Source: Caulochytrium protostelioides (taxonomy: Eukaryota; Chytridiomycota; Caulochytriomycetes; Caulochytriales; Caulochytriaceae). Taken from it: 43,453 bases of DNA. The notes under the pieces are model-generated. The model was given only the letters and a program-made list of their open reading frames with translations, was not told where the DNA came from and searched no databases. Position numbers and translations under genes: made by a program. Below, piece after piece: positions 1-9,300 of this stretch. Every line of letters starts with the position of its first letter. Within the stretch, counting starts at the first letter, position 1. The DNA lies in assembly GCA_003615045.1 (NCBI GenBank), contig ML014268.1:1-43453 (forward strand). The letters are read 5' to 3'.

Positions 1-700
1 GATTGAATCCAGATGCATTCGTCGACTCCCGCGGGAGAAGACATGCAAGTTGCTTCAAAAAGAGCAAGATGATCGGGAAGTCGATCGTCGGTGACGGCAA
101 AGAATTAGAGCCCCGTATCGGGGGGTACCTGGATCGGCTAAAGCATCACTTGAACACTGTCCCCAAGATGAAATTCCAGATGGAACATCGCTTTATGACG
201 GTTGCAACATGCCGCCTTGCTTGTCGCGCTCGTCGTGACGGCTTGTGCGTGTCCTGCCCGCCATTTGGCAAACTCAATCGGTTTCATCGCTAGGACTCTT
301 CGTAGTTGCCGGTCGGTCTCTACAGCGTTTACTTCTAGTATATGACAGGATGTCGGCCGGGTGGTGTTCCGTCTAACAGGCATATTCACTCGCGACCCAT
401 CATGCACGCCTTCTCGTGAGTAACGCTAGTCTGCTCCGGCTTTGCTCGCTTACGTGACGACGAAGGACCTGAGGGGACATGCTCGTCCTCCATGCGCAAT
501 ACTCAGTAGCGTCTCCCCGCGCCCAGAAAGGACGGAGCGCGTTGGGGCCTACTCAGGCCGGGTCGCCGTCAAAGCCACGGCCCGGGGCGTGGGGGAGGGA
601 GAGGATTCTAACAGGATGGCGGGCCGACGGCACAGCGGGGCAATGGCGATGGCCATGCCTCCCACCGCGATGCCCCAAGCATGATGAGGCGGCATGGCGG

Positions 701-750
701 TCGCCGCCGCCGCTGCTGCTGCTGCTGCTGCTGCCGCCGCCGCCGCCGCC
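701..750. repeat. CGC/CTG triplet runs
   Basis: A run of CGC triplets passes into about eight CTG triplets and back into CCG triplets. It is a microsatellite-like tract outside any supported gene. Confidence 0.8.
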
Positions 751-936
751 ATCGAGGCTCGTGCCTGACCCTGGCGCCGGCCCCCTCAACGGCGCACTGG
801 TCGGCTGCTCAGCCCCCTTCGCCGGCCGCGCGTTGCCGCAGAGCACCGAAAAGCAAGGGCGCCACTGCGAGTGAACGACCGGCGGCCGCCGAACCGCCGC
901 GTGCTCACGTTGGCAGGCGCCGCCGCCCGCTGCCGC

Positions 937-938
<2 letters not shown>

Positions 939-980
<42 letters not shown>
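939..980. repeat. (CCG)n microsatellite
   Basis: An almost pure CCG/CGC triplet run of about 40 bases. It creates shadow frames of polyproline, polyalanine and polyglycine, none of which is supported as a gene. Confidence 0.85.
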
Positions 981-1278
981 CGCCACGGTGCCGTGGCAGC
1001 CGCGTCGGGGTCGCTCGCTAAGCCGGCTCAGCTGCGCGCTGCGTGCACGGCGCGACTGCATACTCCGCATCGGCGTGGCGCATGCCCGGCCCGCCGGTGC
1101 ATGGGGGACGATCCTTGGCTCGGGTCCCGTCTCGTCCCGCCCCGTCTCGACCGCCCGCGACGCGTGGCAAGGTCGATGGTTTCTGATCTGAGATCGGACG
1201 CGGCTTGATGCACACCGCCGGCGTCCGCTCGCCCGCCTGCCTGCCGCAGCGTTCCCCTTGTTGGCGTTGCTGGCATCG

Positions 1279-1347
1279 TCGCCGTCCCCTTCGCCGTCCC
1301 CTTCGCCAGCTCCATCGCCATCGCCATCGCCATCGCCATCGCCGTCG
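1279..1347. repeat. Hexamer tandem repeats
   Basis: Two copies of a CGCCGTCCCCTT-type unit are followed by about five perfect copies of the hexamer CCATCG. The tract lies in the upstream region of the kinase gene, about 450 bases before its ATG. Confidence 0.8.
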
Positions 1348-1792
1348 CTTCTGGGGGAGGTCGAGCTTCACCCCTGACCCCAGAAAAACGATCATTTCTT
1401 GGTCGATGACTCTTTCATCTTGCTCTCTCTTCTTTCCCGCCAACTTTCACGCTTCCCGCCCCCCTTGCGTGCTTTGGTGCTCTGTCGATCTGTCTCTGTC
1501 GGTGCATCGCGGCGCTCGTCGTCGTAGCCACGCCTGCGCGTATCACCGCTAACGCTGACGCCGCTTTTTTTCCATTCGTTTGTTTCGATTCTCCTGCCGA
1601 TCATCGCCACGCCCTCCAACGGCCGACGGTCGACGGCGACGCCGTCTCCCGCCTGCTGCCCCCCGGAGCCGCGCTGGTCTGGCCGCTTCGCAGACGCCAC
1701 AGTTTCGATCGTCGGCGCTGTCCGCACTGTCCGTTGACTGGACCTGAGCGGGTGTCGAACGGCCCCCTCCACCCCCGAGCGGTCCCGGCGTC

Positions 1793-4222
1793 ATGTCGCG
1801 TCCCGCGCTGCACGGCGTCGTGAATCAAGGATACGCGAGCGTGAAGGAAGATGGCTTCCGCAGCTTTATCTGGTCAAAGCGATGGCTGCAGCTCCACGAG
1901 CGGCGGCTCGCGTTTCACCGCAACGAAAGCAGCACGGCGGAGCTCACGGTGATCGCGCTTGCGGACGTCGAGTCGGTCCAGCGCACCAATCACAAGGAGT
2001 TCTGCTTGGAGATCGTGACCAAAGAAAAGAGCTACTACCTCGCGTTTAAAAGCGACGACGAGGTGTACAACTGGATGGATCAGATCTACAGCCGTTCGCC
2101 CGTTTCGGGCATTTCGAAGCCGACGGGCTTTGTCCACGAGGTCCATGTCGGTGTCGATCCGGGCAGTGGCATGTTCACGGGCCTCCCGCCCGAGTGGAAG
2201 CAGATCTTGGACAAGCACATGTTCCTGAAGGAGGAGATGACCAAAAATCCCCAAGCCGTGCTGGATGTGCTGGAATTTTATACCGAAAACATGAAGAGCT
2301 TTGAGCCGAATACGGGCGGCGGACACGCACACCATCACCCGCATGGCGGTGGCGGTGGTGGCGGCCACGCGATGCAGCACTACCCGTCCCATCTGCAGCA
2401 GCACTCGCCCAGCTCGTCCATGGCCTCATCTTATAGCAACCTGCCAGGTTCGCCGTCGATGCGCAAGGACGGGATTGCGCCGTCGCATCTAGGGAACCCG
2501 TTAATGGGTGATGCGAACGAATCCAACTCCAGCAGTCTCTATGGCCCTCCGCAGACTCACTCGTACGGCCACGCTCAGAGCCCAAGTTTCCATTCGAGCC
2601 CGAGTCCGGGCCACAGCCAGAGCCAGAGCCAAAGTCAGAGCGGTGGCCTGCCGAATCCGAGCCTTAGCCCGGTCCAGGCGTCGTCGCGGTACCCCCACAA
2701 TTACTCCCAGGCGCCCCCGTCGATCCCTGCGACGTCGATGCCAAACGCGGGCTCTGCGGGCCCGTCGGCCGACGGCAGCGGCCGCATGGCGCCGCCGCCC
2801 CCCGGGCGCCCGGCCATCGTGCCGCGGCCGCTCCATACGATGCGCAACCCGTCGGGCTCGGTCTCGTCCATGGAAAAACCGCTGCCGCGGCCGCAGCCAG
2901 GCGCCTCGTCCGGTCCGGGCCTCGACAAACTGCCGCCGCCCAAGCCCGTGCAACTGAACACGCTGCACGCGCCGTCGGCCACGCCGCCGCCTAGCGACCG
3001 GCGCGACCGCGACCGCGATCTGGCCAAGCACCCGCCGCCGCCCCAGCCGCAGCAGCAGCAGCACCCGCCGCCGCCGTTCACCCACCACCCGCACCACGAC
3101 AAGGAGCGCGAGCGCGCGTATCAGCGGGAGCAGGACCGGGCCCCCGAGCCGCGGGAACCGCCGACGCAGCGGGAGCCCGCACGGTCGCCGGTGGGCGGCG
3201 GGCAGGGGCCCAGCGGCAGCGGGTCGCTCGCGCCCGGCGGGTCGGCGTCGCAGACGTCTCTGGCGCATGGGGGCGGGGCGACGGCGGTCGCGTCGCCGCC
3301 GCCGCGCAAGAAGAATCCGAAGGACCCGCGCTTGTCGACGATGTCGGAATCGCAGATCATGGAGAAGCTGCGCGGCGTCGTCTCGAAGGCGGACCCGCTG
3401 ACGCTGTACACGAAGGTCAAGAAAATCGGACAAGGCGCGTCGGGCAGCGTGTTTGTCGCCAAGAGCAACGCGGACGGCGCGACGGTGGCCATCAAACAGA
3501 TGGATCTGGCGCACCAGCCGCGCAAAGAACTGATTGTGAACGAGATCCTCGTCATGAAGGAGTCGCAGCACCCGAACATCGTCAACTACCTCGACAGCTT
3601 CTTGGTGAAGCAGGAGTTGTGGGTCGTGATGGAGTTTATGGAAGGCGGGCCGCTGACAGACGTGATCGAGAACAACACGATGACCGAGGCGCAGATCGCC
3701 GCGATCACGTGCGAGACGCTGCGCGGGCTGCACCACCTGCACCAGCGCGCCATCATCCACCGTGACATCAAGAGCGACAACGTCTTGCTTGACGGGCAGG
3801 GCCATGTCAAGATCACGGACTTTGGGTTCTGCGCGCGACTGTCCCAGGACCGCGGCAAGCGCGCGACGATGGTCGGCACGCCGTACTGGATGGCCCCCGA
3901 GGTGGTCAAGCAGAAAGAGTATGGCGCGAAGGTCGATGTGTGGTCGCTGGGCATCATGGCGATCGAGATGATTGAGGGCGAGCCGCCCTACCTCGAGGAA
4001 GAGCCGCTGAAGGCACTGTACCTGATCGCCACCAACGGCACACCGACGCTGCGCAATCCGGAGCGCCTCAGCTCCGTCTTCAAGGATTTCTTGGGCCGGA
4101 CGCTGGAAGTCGACGTGGCCAAGCGCGCGACCAGCGACGATTTGCTCAATCACCCGTTTCTGCGGATGGCCGCGCCGTTGTCGGCGCTCGTGCCGCTCGT
4201 CAAGCGGACCCGAAAGTCGTAA
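1793..4222 (+). CDS. CLA4: PAK-family protein kinase, Cla4 type (PH-CRIB-kinase)
   Basis: The 809-residue single-exon protein has the domain order of fungal Cla4. A PH domain spans about residues 8-103. A CRIB motif directly follows at about 106-121, beginning [15 protein letters not shown] long disordered linker rich in Ser, Pro, His and Gln reaches to about 530, and a Ste20-type kinase domain covers about 539-791. The kinase looks active: glycine loop GQGASGSV, the lysine of VAIK at about 568, HRDIKSDN with its aspartate at about 658, DFG at about 676, and the activation segment GTPYWMAPE. The family binds GTP-loaded Cdc42/Rac through CRIB and phosphoinositides through PH, and acts at the cortex in polarity and septation. 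The ATG at 1793 sits just before the PH domain, so the start is well supported. The linker carries SQ repeats (about residues 273-283) and polyproline, possible sites for partners or phosphorylation. Confidence 0.95.
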   Translation: MSRPALHGVVNQGYASVKEDGFRSFIWSKRWLQLHERRLAFHRNESSTAELTVIALADVESVQRTNHKEFCLEIVTKEKSYYLAFKSDDEVYNWMDQIYSRSPVSGISKPTGFVHEVHVGVDPGSGMFTGLPPEWKQILDKHMFLKEEMTKNPQAVLDVLEFYTENMKSFEPNTGGGHAHHHPHGGGGGGGHAMQHYPSHLQQHSPSSSMASSYSNLPGSPSMRKDGIAPSHLGNPLMGDANESNSSSLYGPPQTHSYGHAQSPSFHSSPSPGHSQSQSQSQSGGLPNPSLSPVQASSRYPHNYSQAPPSIPATSMPNAGSAGPSADGSGRMAPPPPGRPAIVPRPLHTMRNPSGSVSSMEKPLPRPQPGASSGPGLDKLPPPKPVQLNTLHAPSATPPPSDRRDRDRDLAKHPPPPQPQQQQHPPPPFTHHPHHDKERERAYQREQDRAPEPREPPTQREPARSPVGGGQGPSGSGSLAPGGSASQTSLAHGGGATAVASPPPRKKNPKDPRLSTMSESQIMEKLRGVVSKADPLTLYTKVKKIGQGASGSVFVAKSNADGATVAIKQMDLAHQPRKELIVNEILVMKESQHPNIVNYLDSFLVKQELWVVMEFMEGGPLTDVIENNTMTEAQIAAITCETLRGLHHLHQRAIIHRDIKSDNVLLDGQGHVKITDFGFCARLSQDRGKRATMVGTPYWMAPEVVKQKEYGAKVDVWSLGIMAIEMIEGEPPYLEEEPLKALYLIATNGTPTLRNPERLSSVFKDFLGRTLEVDVAKRATSDDLLNHPFLRMAAPLSALVPLVKRTRKS

Positions 4223-5304
4223 TTTTATTTGAGGTAAACAGCGGTCTTTTTTTTCTGTAGTGAAGGAATCCCACGGGCTGCGTGCATATGATGGTCTGCA
4301 TGGTCTGCATGGTATGCTCGACCACCTCGCGACCTCGTCATGCCCGCCGCTTCCATGGGACGTGATCTCCGCTTGGAGGCTGATGCGATGCCTGCCCAAG
4401 AATGCACGCGCCATTGTGAAGGCAGAAGCAGACGCCATGACGCTCGAATGCGAGATGTCCGTCGCATCGCCATCCGTCTGGTGCCGAGCGAACCGAGAAG
4501 GAGCCCTTCGGACGGGGCCCCCGCGCCGCCTCTCCCTCCGGAGTGCTTGGCGCTCCGGGACCCTGCATGGGCTTCTCGTGTGGGTCGGCGCGGGTATGCC
4601 TCCGGCCGGCGGCGTTCAAGGCTGCTGTCTCCTGTCTGCAGAATGATACGCGCGCCGCGCCAGGCGACGGTCGCTTGGCCGGGACGGGCCACCGCCGCGT
4701 GCGGGGAACGCGCGGTCCGACCCACGTGGGCCTGCCCATGCGCTTTGTGGTCCACCTCCTCGCCTCGCGGCCGCCGCGCGGCTCGGCGAGCTCGGCGCTG
4801 CACACGCGCCGGGAAGGCGAGCGCCCGGGTGAGACGACCGGCGCCGTGATGGCCACGGCGGCCGCCATCGCGCGAGCCCCGCTGGCTCGTCCGGCTCCCG
4901 GCCCAAGGCAGCGCGCCAGAGCACATGCCCATCAGCGAGCGTGCGAGCAACCGTCTCGCGCGTCTCGGTCCGATCCCATGCCGCCGCGTTCCGCGACGCC
5001 GCGCCGCGCGTTGCCGCCATGCGTCGCTGAGGTGGCTTGGAGGACGCCGCCCGACGGCTTTGACGCGCGCGCATCATCATGGCAAGCCTCATGGCCACGG
5101 TCGGAAGGCGGCCGCGGCCGCGGAAGGGGGGGCGCGGCGTTGATGGCGAGCGACGGCGACGGCGGCGGCGGCGGCGGCGGCGGCGTGGGCGGCGTGGGCG
5201 GCGGCGGCGGCGGCGGCCGCCGGGAGCGGAGGCCGAAGCGACGCGCGCCAGCAACGACGTGGCGGCACCGGGCGACGGCGTTGCGGCAGGGACGCCGGTG
5301 TGCT

Positions 5305-5346
5305 CGGGACGGGACGGGACGGGACGGGTCGGGACGGGACGGGACG
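5305..5346 (+). repeat. (CGGGA)n tract, G-quadruplex-type
   Basis: About eight copies of the pentamer CGGGA, one of them altered to CGGGT. The + strand therefore has GGG tracts separated by only two bases, which meets the usual sequence rule for an intramolecular G-quadruplex. Confidence 0.8.
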
Positions 5347-5722
5347 GCTCGCCACGGCCGACGACCACGACTCGGCGCCGCGCCGTCGACCGGCCTCCCG
5401 ACGAGGAGGCCGGCGCGATGAGCACGCTCGCAGATCCGCTTCTGGCGGGACCTCTCTGCCCCCGCAGACCGCTTTGCCGCCGGCATCAAGGGCATTGCGT
5501 GGGCTCGGGCCGGCCGCGCGCGCCCCCGAAGCAGCGCGTGGGGCAGCGGAGCCGATCGCCATCTGCAGCGACGGCGACGGCGACGGCGACGGCGGCGGCG
5601 GCGGCGGGATCGGCCAGGTCCTCTCACCCGGAGCACAGGTGAGTCGACCGCCGCGACCCGTGCCAATCAGCACACGCCACGGCGGCCCACGCAGCGGTGT
5701 GCTTGGGCGATGCTTGAGCGAT

Positions 5723-5757
5723 GGGACGGGATGGGACGAGCGATGGGATGGGATGGG
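5723..5757 (+). repeat. GGGAC/GGGAT repeat, second G-tract cluster
   Basis: Six GGG tracts are separated mostly by AC or AT. The unit resembles that of the tract at 5305-5346, so the two may be related. It lies about 580 bases before the RGS start codon. Confidence 0.7.
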
Positions 5758-5980
5758 AGAAGAGGCCGCAGGAGGAGAGGACCACCGGCGCCCGCGGATC
5801 ATGCGCACGTGGCAAGCCCTCGGCCGGCCCCGCGCGTGGCCGGCATGCGCGCACCCGCGCAGGGCGCTCCGAAGGACCGGCAGCGTCGCTGAAGAGACGC
5901 ATCGCCAAGCAACAGCGAGGCCACGCGGTGGGTGGCCGGACGCGCGCCGCGAGGCGAAGAACCAGGTTCAGAAGGGCCTG

Positions 5981-6050
5981 ACATGCGACGCGATGTCATA
6001 CGATGCGATGTCATGCGAGGCCGTGCCATGCCATGCGATGCCATGCACTG
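5981..6050 (+). repeat. ATGC-rich short repeat in RGS upstream region
   Basis: Degenerate units of the type GCGATG and CCATGC are repeated about ten times, which places several ATG triplets in a short stretch about 290 bases before the RGS gene's chosen start. If transcribed, they would be upstream ATGs. Confidence 0.7.
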
Positions 6051-6336
6051 AGAAGTGAGTGAGCCGTGCCGCGGTCATGTCGCGAGTCCCTGTTGCGACC
6101 CACGCCACGCCTGCGACTCCCGGGGAGATTACTGTTCAGCCGTTCGCGCGCTTCTTGCTCTCGTTGGTCCATACCGCTCCTTCCAAAATTACCGGAGTCG
6201 GCGTTGTTCTGACGGCCGGCCCGATCCCTGTCATCCCACATCCCGCCTCGTTCCGGTCGACCTGACCTCGCCGTCACCACCACGCCTGCCCACTTCTGAG
6301 TCTTGTGAAGCGACGCTTTTGGCGCGCCGTCGTACG

Positions 6337-9300
6337 ATGCGCCCTCTGCCGCGGCCTGCCGCCGACGACGGGGCAGCCACGGCCACGGCTGCCGGCGCCG
6401 TCTCCACGGCCTCGCTGGCCAGCGCGGCGCCCTCGACGACGCCCTCCTCAGCGGCCCCCACGCCCCTCACGACCGTCACTCCCGCGGGCACGGTGCGTGA
6501 GGTCGTCGCCAGTCTGAACAGCGGCCACTTCCCCGGCGCCGCCACAGCCGCGTCGACGCCGCCGATCACGGCCGTGAGTCCCGCCGGCGCCGGCGCCGCG
6601 TCGGCGGCCTCGACGCCATCCCGCCGTCCCGCGCGCTCCGGCGCCATCGCCGCGCTCTCCGCGTCCTTCATCGCCGCCATCGCGCCGGGCGGCCGCACGC
6701 CCGTCCCCAAATCAGCCTCGAGCGGTACGCCCACGCAGCCCGCGACCGCGGCGCCCACCGCGCCCACGACGGCGCCAGCTTCGCCGCCACCGCCAGCGCG
6801 ACCCGCGGCCGCCGCCGGCGAGACCGGCGCCTCGCCGACCGTGGGCCAGCCTGCGGGGGCGCCGACCAGCGCGACCTCGCTCTCGGCCTTATCGCGGATC
6901 CGCCGCGGCCGCTCGAACAGCGTCGCATGCGCCATGGACGCCGCCGACGCGCCGCGGACGCCCTCGCTCGTGCTCCGGGAGGAGGACGATGTGTTGGCGT
7001 TCGAGGCGCCGCGGTCGCTGACGCCGCGCGGGTCCGTCGGCTCGCGGGGCGGCGCCGAGGCGACGACTAGCGACGGCCGCCGCCGCGCCCGCAGCGTCTC
7101 GGCGCGCGGCTCCATCGCCAGCCAGGAGATCGCGCCCCCCGCGGCGCCGACGACTGCCGGCGGCCATGAGTCGCAGTCCGGCACCCATCTCTCCCGCGTG
7201 TCCTCGGTCGTCTCGGTCCTCTCCCATGCGATCTCCACCGAAAACAAGCCACAGGCGTCTCGTCGCAACAGCGTCGCGGCGCCGACGGCATCGGGAGCCG
7301 ATGGCCTGCTGCACCCCAGCGCCGGCCCCGTGGCGGCTTCCTCCTTGACGGGCGAGCCCGCGATGGCCGCCGCCAAGTCGCTCGCCGCGCCTGCCGGTGC
7401 CGGCGCCCACCCGGTCGTCAGCGGAAACGGCGGCCCCCCGCCGATGACGCAGTCGGCGCTGAATCTGGCGGCGGAGCGTGCGGACGTCGTCTACCAAGGC
7501 TCGCTCGAGGCCGTGGGCCGGAGCACCGTGGCGACGCGGGGCCGGCGGCCGAGTGTCGTACGGCACCGGACGCAGCGCGCGGCGTCGGCGGCGGCGGCGT
7601 CGGGCGCGGGCGGCGGCCCGTACGGCCTGGCCGGCGCCACGGACCCCGAGCGGTTGCTGCTCGCGGCGACGGCGCCGCTGGCGGCCGCGCCGCCGCTTCT
7701 CGGCTCTGAGGCGCCCGTGCCGGTGCTCGAGCCTTGGGCTCACCGCGTCGGCGCGCTCCACTTCTGCCTCGTCAAGGTTGTGACGGCCGACGACGCCGTC
7801 CCGATCCCGCTGATCGTCGACCGCCGGCAGACGATCGACTATCTGTGCGACCAGATCGAGGCCGCGATCCTGTTCTCGGTGGACGCGACGTCGGCGCACC
7901 GGCTCAGCGGCGGATTCGGCAGCCTCTTTGTGTCCCCCGGCGCTCTCGCGGGCTCCATGGTCGCCGGCGGGCCCAGTCCCCGCGGCTGGAATACCGGCGA
8001 GCACATTCTCGCCAACAGCGAAAAGGTGCCCTACCGCTTTGGCGAGATCATTGGCGACGTGCTGCGCCACAATGCCATCGTGCACTTCCGGCAGGAGCCC
8101 TCCGTGGCCCGCGCTGGTGACGGCCTGCACTACGCGTCCCGTGAGGCCGGCATGGGCGGGCTCAGCGGCGGTCTGGGCGGCGGCCTCGGCGGCGGCCTCG
8201 GCGGCGGCCTCAGCGGCGGCGGTCAGCGTCCCCCCTTCGGTCTCGGCGCGCTGCCCGCGTCGGCGACGGGCGGCGGCCATGCCTACACGCCGTCCAGCCT
8301 CCGCCGGTCGACGTCGACGGGACTGCTGATTTCCTCGCAGGCAACAGGCATCCGTGACGAGGCGTGGGGCGCGGTGTCGAAGAGCCAGCCTTCGGTGCAC
8401 TCGGCCTACCTCGCGGACGACGGTGGCCGGCCCAGCACGAGCGCGAGCACGAATGGCGGCGGCGGCAGCAACCTGGGCATCGCTCCGGGCTCGCCCTCGG
8501 CGACGGACGAGTGCGGTGGGAGCGGCAGCCCACGCCACAGCCACGCCAGCGGCAGCGGGCCGATCCTCTTCCGCGCGGCCTCCGAGAGCCCGCCGCGCCT
8601 GTCGCCGCTCGCCCGCGACGTCAGCCAGAGCGGCTCCATGACACCGGCGGCGCCGCTTTCGCGCGGCGGCGCCCATCATCATGCGGGTCAACACCCATCT
8701 GCCGCCCCGGCTGGAAGCACGAGCGGCGCGCTGGCGACGACCCAGTCCGAGGGCCATCACGCGACAGAGATCCGCCCGCTCGGCCACGTGGACATCCGGC
8801 CGTTGCTGCGCAACCGCATCTTCCTCGAAGGCTTCTTGCCGTTCTGCATCAAGGAGCGCGGGCTGACGCCGCTGCTGTACTACCTTTGCTTACAGGCGTG
8901 CGATCTGCAGCCGCCCGGCCCACACCGCACGCAGTCGCTGTACCAGACGGCGTCGTGGTTCTTTGACGACGAGAGCGTGATCCACGTCAATATCCGCGTC
9001 ACGCTGCGCATGGCGATCCGAAAGGCGATGGCCGACGGCAATGATCTTTTGCTCGACGAGTGCCTCCACATGGCGCAGCAGGCCGCACTGCTGCATCTGT
9101 CCATGCGGCCGTGGCATACTTTTGCCGAAAGCGATTACTTCCACGTCATTTACCGGATGAAGACCGAGCAGATCGCGTACTGGCATCTGAACGACCTCGG
9201 TGACCACGTGGTCCCGCTGTTTTCGCAGTTCCGTCCGGGGATGACGGGCTCCGCCGCCCACCGCGCGGGGCCCCGCGATCCCATGACGGTGGAAGGCATC

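Larger units (their letters stand above)
1..1792. other. Gene-poor, repeat-rich left flank
   Basis: No convincing gene is seen here. The first 450 bases or so are less GC-rich than the rest. Short open frames exist on both strands, but they lack a recognisable family, have mixed codon use, or start only at non-ATG codons. From about 480 onward the DNA is very GC-rich and carries triplet and hexamer runs, which by themselves open several frames of polyproline, polyalanine or polyglycine. The last 250 bases (about 1540-1792) are pyrimidine-rich and are probably the promoter and 5' leader of the kinase gene that starts at 1793. Confidence 0.6.
4223..6336. other. Spacer between kinase and RGS genes
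   Basis: About 2.1 kb with no supported gene. It opens with an AT-rich stretch (4222-4258, including a T8 run) that probably holds the 3' end signals of the kinase gene. The rest is very GC-rich; open frames on both strands are low-complexity shadows. It contains two G-tract repeats (5305-5346 and 5723-5757) and an ATGC-rich repeat (5981-6050). A pyrimidine-rich stretch (about 6130-6300) precedes the RGS gene and may be its leader. Confidence 0.6.

Noticed and set aside
2501-4438. Long minus-strand open frame of 645 codons opposite the Cla4-like kinase
   Set aside because: It is the antisense shadow of a GC-rich gene: Arg/His/Ala-rich, no family, while the + strand encodes a complete kinase.
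5305-5346. (CGGGA)n as a telomere-type repeat
   Set aside because: The unit does not match TTAGGG-like telomere repeats, there are few copies, and it is flanked by unique DNA.
6055-6336. Upstream extension of the RGS protein to a GTG
   Set aside because: GTG starts are not expected in a nuclear gene; the extension is Cys/Arg/Pro-rich without conservation. ATG 6337 is preferred.
6889-8787. Minus-strand open frame of 632 codons opposite the RGS gene
   Set aside because: Antisense shadow, Arg- and Ala-rich, no recognisable domain.
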